DNA from: Chitinophaga pinensis
GTDB taxonomy: Bacteria; Planctomycetota; Phycisphaerae; Phycisphaerales; SM1A02
Direction: 5' to 3'
NCBI GenBank assembly: GCA_943329105.2
Contig: CALQCP020000020.1
Coordinates: 1-17,803 of the forward strand
Length of the DNA stretch: 17,803 bases
The notes under the pieces are model-generated. The model was not told where the DNA came from and made no database searches. It saw only the letters and a program-made list of their open reading frames with translations. A program made the position numbers and the translations under genes. Shown one piece after another: positions 8,629 to 15,275 of this stretch (positions within the stretch are counted from its first letter, which is position 1; every line of letters begins with the position of its first letter).

Positions 8629-8656
8629 CCCCCCGGAGGCGTGTAACTCCAGGGGG
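8629..8656. terminator. Bidirectional rho-independent terminator
   Basis: CCCCCGGAG at 8630-8638 pairs with CTCC at 8647-8650 and GGGGG at 8652-8656, with one bulged base. On the minus strand the stem is followed by GTTGTTCTTTTT, a good U-tract. On the plus strand it is followed by CGTTTGTTTC, a weaker one. A minus-strand transcript from about 8660-8830 would end here, just upstream of the precursor-peptide gene, insulating it. Confidence 0.65.
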
Positions 8657-8794
8657 CGTTTGTTTCTCCGCGCAGCCCTGCCGGGCGCGCGAAGGGAGTG
8701 GTTTGCAGAGCGTGATGGCGCGCACCTTTCGGGGGTGCATCGCTGCTCCTCTTCTATCAACGCAAGTTGGAGGGTCCACCCATCACTGAATGTG

Positions 8795-8822
8795 CCAAAG
8801 TGAAGAAATTCTTCCAATTTGG
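8795..8822. promoter_or_regulatory. Nested inverted repeat, possible operator
   Basis: CCAAA (8795-8799) and TTTGG (8818-8822) flank a 13-base palindrome GAAGAAATTCTTC (8802-8814). The symmetry and AT-rich centre suit a dimeric regulator binding site; a short RNA hairpin is the alternative. It lies about 300 bases upstream of the peptide gene on its strand. Confidence 0.35.
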
Positions 8823-8836
8823 AGCAGTAACACTGA

Positions 8837-8866
8837 TTCAGATTGGGCTCCGTTCACGCCTATAGA
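8837..8866 (+). promoter_or_regulatory. Weak sigma70-like promoter candidate
   Basis: TTCAGA (8837-8842) and TATAGA (8861-8866), 18 bases apart, each match 4 of 6 consensus positions. Its only support beyond that is position: a strong plus-strand terminator lies about 95-135 bases downstream with no gene in between. Confidence 0.25.
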
Positions 8867-8872
8867 GGTAGT

Positions 8873-9000
8873 CGGTGGAGTTACTGATAACGTAGTTCAC
8901 ACTGCCCTTTTCTCTGATTCTGACGCAACACTCTCACGAGTGGATCGTGCAAGATCGGTCCCGGCCCCGCGCTTCATCGCTTGGGGCCGGGAATTTTTTT
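8873..9000 (+). ncRNA. Possible small RNA ending at a strong terminator
   Basis: A strong intrinsic terminator (8960-9000) has no protein gene upstream on its strand, since the plus-strand export operon already ends at 8280 and other hairpins intervene. From the weak promoter candidate, a transcript of about 125-130 nt would result, with an additional small stem CACTC/GAGTG before the terminator. No known RNA family was recognised; both boundaries are inferred. Confidence 0.28.
8960..9000 (+). terminator. Strong rho-independent terminator
   Basis: CCCGGCCCC at 8960-8968 pairs perfectly with GGGGCCGGG at 8983-8991 around a 14-base loop and is followed by AATTTTTTT (8992-9000). This is the most canonical terminator in the window, and it has no assigned gene upstream. 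Confidence 0.85.
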
Positions 9001-9248
9001 GCACGGAAACCTCTTGTTGGCAAGTAATTATGCCGCCACAAGCCGGAATGGTTATTCAGTTTGCCTGAACACGGATTCTTTCGCGGAACGGGGCGTGCAC
9101 TTCCTTGACTTGTTCCAGAAGCGGGGCATTATCACAGGGTGCTGGTTGCGCGGCACTGATTGACAGGAGAGTAGGAACAGGGGATTTAGTGATTTTGTCC
9201 GAACGCGTGTATCGGATGACATCGCTGTTGTTTCCTGGAGTGCCTGCC

Positions 9249-9857
9249 ATGTCATCCCTGCCGCTTCCGTCCGCTTCGGATGGACCAAGTCTTTCTGAGT
9301 TGTTCGAGACCATCTACGTCAGGCTCAAAGAGCTGTCGTCGATGTTCATGCGCGCTCAGCCGGCGGGACACACCCTCCAGTCCACTGCGATTGTGCACGA
9401 GGCATTCCTCAAACTTGCGGAGCGCGAATCCACGGACTTTGAAAGCGAAGAACACTTCTTTGCTACGGCCGCCACGGTGCTCCGCAGCGTTTTGGTGGAC
9501 CATGCTCGGCAGCGTAAGAGCAAGAAGCGCGGCGCTGGTAAGCGGGGCGCCTCGGTTGAATTCTTCGACCCCGAGGATGGCTCCGGCAATGCAGTGGGAG
9601 TGATTGAACTGGAAGACGCCATGCAATCATTGGCCCTCGTCGATGCACGTGCCGCTCGCGTTGCTGAATTACGAATCTTCGGTGGCATGTCGATGGACCA
9701 CGTGGCACGGTTACTGAGTACCAGCGTGCCGACCGCCGAGCGCGACTGGCGCTTTGCTCGGGTGTTCCTTGAAAAGCAATACGGTCGAACCGCCGAGCCG
9801 ACCAAAGTTTCAGCCATCATCGCTTCTGAAACCAACAGGGATCGACCCGCTTCATGA
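9249..9857 (+). CDS. ECF-family RNA polymerase sigma factor (planctomycete-type)
   Basis: Extracytoplasmic-function sigma factor that would redirect RNA polymerase to a small promoter set. From the ATG at 9249 it has 202 residues. Region sigma2 includes PAGHTLQSTAIVHEAFLKLA and the following HFFATAATVLRSVLVDHARQ; a basic linker (KSKKRGAGKR) leads to sigma4 with the helix-turn-helix (LRIFGGMSMDHVARLLSTSV, then a basic recognition helix with ERDWRFAR). The HTLQ/VHEA signature is typical of the sigma group abundant in Planctomycetota and Acidobacteria. I chose 9249 because GGAG lies 8 bases upstream; the open frame extends back to 9105 but those residues look non-coding. There is no anti-sigma factor beside it. 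Instead its TGA overlaps the ATG of a protein kinase (ATGA), which suggests control through phosphorylation. Confidence 0.9.
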   Translation: MSSLPLPSASDGPSLSELFETIYVRLKELSSMFMRAQPAGHTLQSTAIVHEAFLKLAERESTDFESEEHFFATAATVLRSVLVDHARQRKSKKRGAGKRGASVEFFDPEDGSGNAVGVIELEDAMQSLALVDARAARVAELRIFGGMSMDHVARLLSTSVPTAERDWRFARVFLEKQYGRTAEPTKVSAIIASETNRDRPAS

Positions 9858-10915
9858 CCATCCTCACCCCAAGTCGCTGGAGCACCGTGCGTCGACTCTT
9901 TGAGTCAGCGATGGATATGCCCACGACCGATCGCGGTGCCTATCTGCAGGCCGAGTGCGCCGACGACTCAGACACTCGCCAAGAAGTGCTCGCCTTGCTC
10001 GCCGCGGACGAAGTGCCCTTTGACATGCCGGTGGATCGTGATCCCGACAGTCGCGGCCGCACGGACGCCGCAGAGAATTTCCCGGAAGTACTTGGATTCA
10101 AGATTGTCCAGCGCATCGGAGCCGGCGGTTCAAGCCGCGTCTTTGAGGCAACGTGCCTTGAAAATGGCGCTCGCGTGGCCCTGAAGGTCATGAATTCAGG
10201 CTCCAACGGTCAGTCACTGCTCCGGTTCCGCCAAGAGAGCCGAGTCTTGTCGCGCCTTTCACACCCCGGCATCGTTCGTCTTCATGAAACGGGCCAGACC
10301 CAGGACGGACAGATTTACTTGGCGATGGACTTCATTGAAGGCCAGCGCATCGATGAGTGGTGCACCAGTCACGCACTCTCTGCGCAGGAGCGCGTTGCTG
10401 CCGTCTTGCAAGTGTTGGACGCGTTAGAACACGCACACGCCGCTGGCGTGATTCATCGCGACATCAAGCCACACAACATCTTGGTGAATACTGCAGGTCA
10501 AGTTCATTTGGTGGACTTCGGCGTTGCACGCTTGACGCGTGAAGATGGCAACCGCACGGGGTTCCACACAGAAACCGGCAACATCGTGGGCACCTTCGCT
10601 TACATGAGCCCGGAACAAGCGGATGGCAAGGCAAGCCGAATTGGGCCTGCCACGGATGTCTATCAAACAGCGCTGGTGTTGTTCCAGCTTCTGACCGGTC
10701 GTCTGCCCTATGAGGTTGAGGACCGCGGAGCCATGGCACTCTTGAAGGCCGTGCTGTTTGAACGACGCATGCTGCTTTCTGAAGTGGTGCCAGAGCTCAG
10801 CGGTGCGATCGAAGAAGTCATCAATGCCGCACTGAATGTTGATCCGGTGCAACGCCCGCAGACGGTTCAGCTCTTTGCTGCACAGCTTCAGGTAGCGCTG
10901 GCGCAGATGGACTGA
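9854..10915 (+). CDS. Soluble Ser/Thr protein kinase (Hanks type) coupled to the ECF sigma gene
   Basis: Eukaryotic-like protein kinase with a complete catalytic core in 353 residues: glycine-rich loop near 89-96 (GAGGSSRV), Lys111 in VALK, helix-C Glu128, HRDIKPHN with Asp203, Lys205 and Asn208, DFG at 221-223, SPE at 252-254 and Asp268. The first 80 residues (RWSTVRRLFESAMDMPTTDR, then an Asp/Glu-rich helix) are the module usually found at the N-terminus of planctomycete and acidobacterial kinases. Unusually, the protein ends right after the kinase domain, with no transmembrane segment, WD40, TPR or other sensor part. The ATGA overlap with the sigma gene (9854-9857) and shared orientation make the sigma factor the likeliest partner or substrate, which is an inference. 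A good terminator follows at 10994. Confidence 0.93.
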   Translation: MTILTPSRWSTVRRLFESAMDMPTTDRGAYLQAECADDSDTRQEVLALLAADEVPFDMPVDRDPDSRGRTDAAENFPEVLGFKIVQRIGAGGSSRVFEATCLENGARVALKVMNSGSNGQSLLRFRQESRVLSRLSHPGIVRLHETGQTQDGQIYLAMDFIEGQRIDEWCTSHALSAQERVAAVLQVLDALEHAHAAGVIHRDIKPHNILVNTAGQVHLVDFGVARLTREDGNRTGFHTETGNIVGTFAYMSPEQADGKASRIGPATDVYQTALVLFQLLTGRLPYEVEDRGAMALLKAVLFERRMLLSEVVPELSGAIEEVINAALNVDPVQRPQTVQLFAAQLQVALAQMD

Positions 10916-10993
10916 CTGGTGAGACCGATACCGGTGGGGTGATCCGGTGAGTGACTTCCGCGGGGTGAATATCTGACTGGCATTCGCAGCGTG

Positions 10994-11021
10994 AGCCCGC
11001 GGTTAACCGCCGCGGGCTTTT
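10994..11021 (+). terminator. Rho-independent terminator of the sigma/kinase operon
   Basis: AGCCCGCGG (10994-11002) pairs perfectly with CCGCGGGCT (11010-11018) around a 7-base loop, followed by TTTT (11018-11021). It lies 78 bases after the kinase stop and just before the convergent minus-strand gene's 3' end. Confidence 0.8.
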
Positions 11022-11056
11022 CGCCCGTTACTGTCGTCATGCCCTGTCATGGTGAA

Positions 11057-11479
11057 TCACACCGCGGCGCGCATCGGTACGGAGCTTGTTGACTGCCCAA
11101 TGCGTAAGACCAGCGGTCCGTTAAAGGTCTCAGCCCGAAGTAAGAACCGGCCGGGGGTGAAGACCATCGGGTGCATGGCGGGATCGCGTGCGGTCAGGTC
11201 CGGGATTACCAGCTGTCCGAAAGCGTCAAGAATCGATACCTGCGAAGACTGGCGACCGCACATGGCCCAGGCATCAAGCGCAATGGCGCTGCCTTCCGTG
11301 ACAATCCATTCCACCTCAAGGGTGGCACGGTCGTGCCCGGAAAGCGTGGCATGCATGAGTCCGGGAGCAAGGTCAAGGCATACGCTCCCAGGGGTCCCGT
11401 GCGGCCGCAATTCAAAGCGGCGATCGCCATCATTGATGCGGAGCAGTTCGCGGCGAACCAGGGACTCACCACTCACCAT
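11057..11479 (-). CDS. Hypothetical protein, about 140 residues, probably beta-rich
   Basis: I do not recognise the family. The frame encodes a soluble protein with alternating hydrophobic residues suggesting beta strands (RRFELRPHG, CLDLAPGLMHATLSG, TLEVEWIVTEGSAIALDAW, FTPGRFLLRAETFNGPLVLR). There is no signal peptide, transmembrane segment or obvious catalytic motif. I chose the ATG at 11479 because GAGG lies 8 bases upstream. An in-frame ATG at 11557 would add 26 residues but has no ribosome binding site and a less protein-like sequence. The frame stays open even further upstream by chance. It stands alone, convergent with the kinase gene and divergent from serC. Codon choice and clean termination favour a real gene, but it could be a chance frame. 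Confidence 0.5.
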   Translation of the reverse strand: MVSGESLVRRELLRINDGDRRFELRPHGTPGSVCLDLAPGLMHATLSGHDRATLEVEWIVTEGSAIALDAWAMCGRQSSQVSILDAFGQLVIPDLTARDPAMHPMVFTPGRFLLRAETFNGPLVLRIGQSTSSVPMRAAV

Positions 11480-11557
11480 GATCGAAGCCTCAGCCGCGAG
11501 GAACATCATCCGCGTGGAGTGGGTAGGGCGTGAGATTGGAAGGGTGTGAGATTGCAT

Positions 11558-11875
11558 TACATAAAGGAACACGAGATTCAGAGGCGCCAACCATCGCGCA
11601 GCCGTCCAAATTTCGGAGTTTTTTGACACATTGATCTTGAATAATCGGACCATGCATTCCGGAGCGAAATTATTTAGCCGTTCCGGAGATTCCGTGATGG
11701 GCGGGGGGGCTGAATTACGTTTGTACAGATAGAGGTATTCACCGCCGTTTGTGTGGTGGCGTGCCTTGCCCCGATGCCCCAGCACGTCCGAGTGCTCTGG
11801 GGCTTTTCTCTTTTTACCAGTGATTCCGCCCCGTCGGCATGAGGTGTACCCGCCGTACGATCTCACATCAATCCC
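11558..11875. other. Intergenic and 5' leader region of serC
   Basis: About 320 bases without a supported gene. It contains a direct repeat of TTCCGGAG (about 11657 and 11687), an AT-rich stretch with TTGACA at 11623-11628 but no properly spaced -10 box, and an intrinsic terminator at 11776-11815. Transcription entering serC from this side must pass the terminator. Confidence 0.5.
11776..11815 (+). terminator. Rho-independent terminator in the serC leader
   Basis: GCCCCAG (11776-11782) pairs with CTGGGGC (11797-11803); inside, AGCAC and GTGCT can form a competing stem. TTTTCTCTTTTT follows (11804-11815). It sits 60 bases before the serC start with no plus-strand gene before it, so it either ends a small upstream transcript or acts as an attenuator. 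Confidence 0.7.
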
Positions 11876-13030
11876 ATGCCTACAGCAGCCACCGCCATGC
11901 GTCATCCAGAACCGCCCACTACTCCCGGCGTTGGCCGTGTCTACAACTTCTCTGCCGGTCCGGCGTGCATGCCAGAGAGCGTCTTGGCGCAACTCCGCGA
12001 CGAGATCACCGACTTTGATGGCAGCGGCATGGGCCTTCTGGAGTTGAGCCACCGCGGTCCGGCCTACGACCGGATCTTGGCCGATGCATTTGCAAGTGTC
12101 CGCGCGTGTGCCGGCGTTGGTGCCGACTGGGAAGTGTTGTTCCTCCCGGGGGGATCAATGCAACATTTCTCTTTGATCGCCATGAACTTTGTGCCCAAGG
12201 CAAAGGCAGGTGGGGAGCAGCCGTGGGTCGCCTTTGCAGACACGGGGCTTTGGTCGCACAAGGGTGAAAAAGAAACAGCGTGTGTTCGTCCGACCAAGAA
12301 AGTGTTTGATGGCGCAGCGTGCCGCTTCGACCACGTTCCATCCGATGCTGAAATTGCAGACTGCACCGGCGCTGCGTACTTTGCTTATTGCTCAAACAAT
12401 ACGGTTGAAGGCACGCAGTTTGCGCGGCCACCGCGCGTGGCTGCGCCGTTGGTGTGTGACGCAACCAGCGACATTTTCTCACGGCCGTTTGACCTCAATG
12501 CCCATGAATTGCTCTTCGCAAGTGGCCAGAAGAATCTGGGCGCCAGTGGCATCACCATGGTGCTTGTAAAGAAGTCATTCTTAGAGCGTGCTGATACTTC
12601 GTTGCCACCGATGCTCAGCTATGCAAACTTTGCCAAGACTGAGTCGCGCCCCAATACGCCGCCGACGTTTGGCGTCCGCGTGATTGGCCTCATGGCACAA
12701 TGGACCCATGAATTTGGTGGTCCGGCGGCATTTGGTCCGCGCAATGCAGCCAAAGCGGCTCACATTTACAGGGCGATTGATGGCAGCGGCGGCTTCTACC
12801 GTCCTTCCATGCGCGCGGATTGCCGCAGCGACATGTCCATCAGTTTCCAACTGCCCAGCGATACACATGTGGACCGATTCGTAGCGGAAGCAGAGAGCGA
12901 AGGACTGTGCGGACTGCGCGGCCATCGCGAGTGGGGCGGCATCCGTGCGTGCGTTTACAACGCTTTCCCCGCGAAGGGCTGCGAAGTGTTGGCAGACTTC
13001 ATGGGAGCGTTTGCTAAACGGAACGGCTGA
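11876..13030 (+). CDS. serC: Phosphoserine aminotransferase
   Basis: PLP enzyme converting 3-phosphohydroxypyruvate and glutamate to phosphoserine and 2-oxoglutarate in serine biosynthesis (and the analogous step in pyridoxal phosphate synthesis in some bacteria). The 384-residue protein shows the family landmarks in order: YNFSAGPA at 23-30, LELSHRGPAY at 55-64, LPGGSMQ at 90-96, YCSNNTVEGTQF at 171-182, CDATSDIFSRP at 194-204, and SGQKNLGASG at 216-225 with Lys219 as the PLP-binding lysine. Near the C-terminus is GLRGHREWGGIRACVYNA. It is about 20 residues longer than usual, all at the N-terminus, so translation may start at the ATG at 11897; no clear Shine-Dalgarno supports either. The usual partner serA is not next to it. 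A terminator-like hairpin in the leader suggests regulated expression. Confidence 0.95.
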   Translation: MPTAATAMRHPEPPTTPGVGRVYNFSAGPACMPESVLAQLRDEITDFDGSGMGLLELSHRGPAYDRILADAFASVRACAGVGADWEVLFLPGGSMQHFSLIAMNFVPKAKAGGEQPWVAFADTGLWSHKGEKETACVRPTKKVFDGAACRFDHVPSDAEIADCTGAAYFAYCSNNTVEGTQFARPPRVAAPLVCDATSDIFSRPFDLNAHELLFASGQKNLGASGITMVLVKKSFLERADTSLPPMLSYANFAKTESRPNTPPTFGVRVIGLMAQWTHEFGGPAAFGPRNAAKAAHIYRAIDGSGGFYRPSMRADCRSDMSISFQLPSDTHVDRFVAEAESEGLCGLRGHREWGGIRACVYNAFPAKGCEVLADFMGAFAKRNG

Positions 13031-13397
13031 TGGCAGTAGCAGCAGAAAAGTTGCCACCAACGATGACATCAAGTTTCTGCGCGAGCCATCGTGCCCACTG
13101 CCAGTGCGGGGTCGCGTAGGCGACGCATGGACGACAACCAGCTTCCGACTATTGCAGATCATCGTGAGCGCGTCCTATGACGGCGTAACACTGGCATGCG
13201 GGTGGGTCACCACCATCGCCACGACCACTGTTCTTCACGCTCAGTCAGCCCCCCGGGGTTACTGGGCTAACCGACTTGGTACTGGACTGCACCGTGATGC
13301 CCGCGCGTGGGCATTGGTAAGCACCTTTGGCAACATGGGCAGTGGAGCGTGGGTGCGTCATTCCTGCTTCATCACCTGTTCATTGCTTGTTCATCAC
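13031..13397. other. Gene-free stretch between convergent serC and ubiX
   Basis: About 365 bases between the 3' ends of two convergent genes. Short frames exist on both strands, for example one starting in a TGATG overlap with the serC stop (13030, 29 codons) and one on the minus strand at 13245-13361, but none shows recognisable features. The segment near 13360-13410 is rich in repeated TTCATCAC/TTCATTG-like words. No hairpin with a U-tract was noticed. Confidence 0.5.
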
Positions 13398-13973
13398 TCA
13401 CTCATCGCTGGTTCCCTGCCCAGTCCAGCGGCGTACTACTTTGACATCGATTCCAAATAGATCGAGCGCTCTACCAACCGATTGATTCACGATGTCATCA
13501 ATGGACTTGGGCCGGTGATAGAACGCCGGCACCGGCGGCATGACGATGGCTCCGTTCAGGGTGGCGCGTTCCATGATGGCAATGTGTCCGGCATGCAATG
13601 GAGTCTCGCGGAACATCAGGACCACGCGGCGTCGTTCCTTCAGTTGCACATCCGCGGCTCGCACAATGAGTTCATCATCGAAGCAGTGCGCAATTCCGGC
13701 GAGGGTCTTCACAGAACACGGCGCAACCAGCATGCCGTCCACTTGAAACGACCCACTTGCGATCGATGCACCAATGTCTTTGAATCCATGCACCACGGTG
13801 GCAAGACTCTTGACCTGCTCGATGTTGAAGTCAGTTTCTTCAGTGATGGTCCGTCCCGCTGATGGCGAAAGCACCAAGTGTGTCTCCACCCCTACAGCTC
13901 GCAGGAGTTCCAGGGCACGGATGCCGTATATCGCGCCCGAGGCGCCGGTGATACCGATGATGATTCGTTGCAT
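13398..13973 (-). CDS. ubiX: UbiX/Pad1-type flavin prenyltransferase
   Basis: Makes prenylated FMN, the cofactor of UbiD-family decarboxylases, from reduced FMN and a dimethylallyl phosphate. The 191 residues match the usual length. The N-terminal GITGASGAIYG (7-17) is the flavin phosphate loop, SPSAGRTITEE follows, PCSVKTLAGIAHCF holds the PCS motif, and RETPLH and PAFYHRP near the C-terminal half are the conserved prenyl-donor and active-site segments. No UbiD gene lies in the window, so the downstream decarboxylation (ubiquinone, aromatic acid or other) cannot be told. It follows the FMN-binding split-barrel gene by 12 bases on the same strand, so the two are almost certainly co-transcribed. 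Confidence 0.95.
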   Translation of the reverse strand: MQRIIIGITGASGAIYGIRALELLRAVGVETHLVLSPSAGRTITEETDFNIEQVKSLATVVHGFKDIGASIASGSFQVDGMLVAPCSVKTLAGIAHCFDDELIVRAADVQLKERRRVVLMFRETPLHAGHIAIMERATLNGAIVMPPVPAFYHRPKSIDDIVNQSVGRALDLFGIDVKVVRRWTGQGTSDE

Positions 13974-13985
13974 ACGTGGCGCCGT

Positions 13986-14507
13986 TCAGGTGATGTGCCG
14001 AAGCCAAGAGATCTGCGCGGCCCACCGCTCCAGCACCTCGTTGGGTGAGTGCAGACGATAGGAGACTCCGGTGGTTACCTCGGCATATTTTGCCCGATGT
14101 TCTCTCGTAGATTCCACAGTGGCTCGAAAAAACGCCAGTTGCGGCTCATCTGCGTGGTCGCCCGGCATCATGGCGGTAGCCGCCGAGCGTTGTTGCGGCG
14201 CTGCGACCGGTGTGGCGCGCAGTTGGATCTCAAAGACGCCCCCGTCGAGCACCAACGAAAGGGCGACGCGTCCATCACGCACCATGTTGCGGCATGTACC
14301 GGAGTGCGCCCACAGGCAGAGGTTCAGATGGTGCGGATCGGTGGCCAGCACTTCACCGATCGACAAGTGTGCGCTGTGTGGCCAGCCTGCCTCATCAACC
14401 GTTGACAGTTGAAATGCTTGTCCCGCTCGCCCGAGCAGATCGGCGCCATCAAGGTGGCGCGCAACCTGCTCGGGGAGCGATGGAATTAATGAAGGACCCA
14501 CGATCAT
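13986..14507 (-). CDS. Pyridoxamine 5'-phosphate oxidase-like FMN-binding split-barrel protein
   Basis: A 173-residue protein with the split-barrel pattern: FQLSTVDEAGWPHSAHLSIG at about 32-51, then NLCLWAHSGTCRNMVRDGRV with the Ser/Thr-x-x-x-Asn-Met segment used for flavin phosphate binding in the family, and a long variable C-terminus. Members bind FMN, F420 or heme and are usually oxidoreductases of unknown substrate; I would not call it PdxH, whose substrate-binding C-terminus is not evident. It lies 34 bases after the lipoprotein gene and 12 bases before ubiX. The pairing of a flavin-binding protein with the prenyl-FMN synthase suggests linked flavin chemistry, which is inference. The ATG at 14507 lacks a clear ribosome binding site. 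Confidence 0.75.
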   Translation of the reverse strand: MIVGPSLIPSLPEQVARHLDGADLLGRAGQAFQLSTVDEAGWPHSAHLSIGEVLATDPHHLNLCLWAHSGTCRNMVRDGRVALSLVLDGGVFEIQLRATPVAAPQQRSAATAMMPGDHADEPQLAFFRATVESTREHRAKYAEVTTGVSYRLHSPNEVLERWAAQISWLRHIT

Positions 14508-14541
14508 GTGGTCATGTTTGCGCGAACGTCATCACTGACGA

Positions 14542-15135
14542 TCACTTCTTGCTAATGAGTTCGTGGAACGCCTCAGCCCATTCCGTGCAGGCTTTCTCGG
14601 CGGTGCCGAGCGCAGAGAGCTTTTCAGTGCCGAAGCGTTCTGTGTCACACGTCTGCATGAGCGCGGCGACCACTGGTCCGTTGGCGCCATCCATCGCATA
14701 GAGCTCGGCGCCGGCATAGCCGTAGCCGCCCTTGAGAATCTGTGTTTGCGGAGCGATGTTGCGCAGCGGCTGGTTGGGCTTCACGCCAGTAATGGCCGCG
14801 CGAATCACAAGCGTGCGGTCGCCAGTTCCGATACCAGGTCCGAATGACTTTGCCAACGCTTCCTGCAGCAGTGTTCGCAGTTGTTGCAACTGTTCAGGGG
14901 TCAAATCGCCGTAGGCATTGCCATCGGGTGTAACGACTGGGTCGATGACCACCTTGCCAAAGCGGGTAGTGTCGAGGTCCTTCAGTCGGAAATCCTTGCG
15001 CTTATCGCCATCCGCTTTCAATGCCACGGTGCGTGGGATGTATCCGGTGTAGTCAACGGTTTTGCCGCAACCAGTGAGTGCACTTGCGGCCAGAAGTGAT
15101 GCCAGAGCCGTGGGAATGATGGTGGTGAGTTTCAT
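14542..15135 (-). CDS. Secreted lipoprotein of unknown function (DUF3313-like)
   Basis: A 197-residue protein with a lipoprotein signal: KLTTIIPTALASLLAAS then the lipobox LTGC, giving lipidated Cys23. The mature part resembles the DUF3313 class of small envelope lipoproteins (opening with VDYTGYIPR, a central VVIDPVVTPDG strand and a Leu/Gln-rich helix before LVIRAAITGVKPNQP), but that assignment is from memory of pattern and tentative. The start at 15135 is supported by AGGA about 8 bases upstream and by the perfect signal peptide. The frame extends to 15207, but those extra residues would spoil the signal. It is the first gene of the lipoprotein, split-barrel, ubiX run. Confidence 0.8.
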   Translation of the reverse strand: MKLTTIIPTALASLLAASALTGCGKTVDYTGYIPRTVALKADGDKRKDFRLKDLDTTRFGKVVIDPVVTPDGNAYGDLTPEQLQQLRTLLQEALAKSFGPGIGTGDRTLVIRAAITGVKPNQPLRNIAPQTQILKGGYGYAGAELYAMDGANGPVVAALMQTCDTERFGTEKLSALGTAEKACTEWAEAFHELISKK

Positions 15136-15204
15136 GGGTGATTCCTGTAGGAAGTGAGCTGGAAAGCATGGACGATAGTGCAACGAGTTGCGCTTTGGCG
15201 AATG

Positions 15205-15239
15205 CAAACGCCGCCGCGAGTCACTCGCGGCGGCGTTTG
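15205..15239. terminator. Perfect 17-bp inverted repeat after the EF-hand gene
   Basis: Bases 15205-15221 (CAAACGCCGCCGCGAGT) are an exact inverted copy of 15223-15239 with one central base. This very stable hairpin lies 37 bases after the minus-strand EF-hand stop and 70 bases before the lipoprotein start. Only three T residues close the stem, so termination would depend on hairpin strength; a symmetrical protein-binding site is the alternative. Confidence 0.6.
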
Positions 15240-15275
15240 ATGTTGAGGTGATTGAGACTCGTTCAGTCAGCGTGC

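Larger units (their letters stand above)
8515..9248. other. Intergenic region without a convincing protein gene
   Basis: About 730 bases between the precursor-peptide gene and the ECF sigma gene. It holds a bidirectional terminator hairpin (8629-8656), a nested palindrome (8795-8822), weak promoter-like boxes (8837-8866) and a strong plus-strand terminator (8960-9000). GTGATGG at 8712-8718 and CCATCAC at 8780-8786 could form a long-range stem. Open frames crossing this region read through the terminators and show no family features. I found no tRNA, SRP RNA or tmRNA signature. Confidence 0.6.

Noticed and set aside
8396..8817. Minus-strand frames of 127 and 83 codons
   Set aside because: The first reads through a terminator and overlaps the candidate precursor gene in another frame; the second crosses the same terminator. 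Compositions are Arg/Pro-rich and unlike real proteins.
8800..8865. GTG-started 21-residue peptide beginning VKKFFQFG
   Set aside because: Amphipathic-looking but lacks a ribosome binding site and overlaps the palindrome; probably chance.
8790..9068. Plus-strand frame of 92 codons
   Set aside because: It reads through the strongest terminator of the window and has no family features or ribosome binding site.
9160..9190. TTGACA with TTTAGT as a sigma-gene promoter
   Set aside because: The spacer is 19 bases and the -10 box is poor; not strong enough to list.
11652..11732. A second double-glycine peptide (ending its leader-like part in VMGG)
   Set aside because: No hydrophobic residue at -7, no -12 Leu, only 8 residues after the GG and no ribosome binding site.
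12581..13162. Minus-strand frame of 193 codons opposite serC
   Set aside because: Shadow of serC; no independent evidence.
13245..13361. 38-codon minus-strand frame downstream of ubiX
   Set aside because: AGGA abuts the ATG too closely, and the product has no leader, signal or motif; a Gly-Gly at the very C-terminus is not a processing site.
12945..13460. Plus-strand frame spanning the serC/ubiX junction
   Set aside because: It overlaps the ends of both genes by many codons and shows no recognisable domain.
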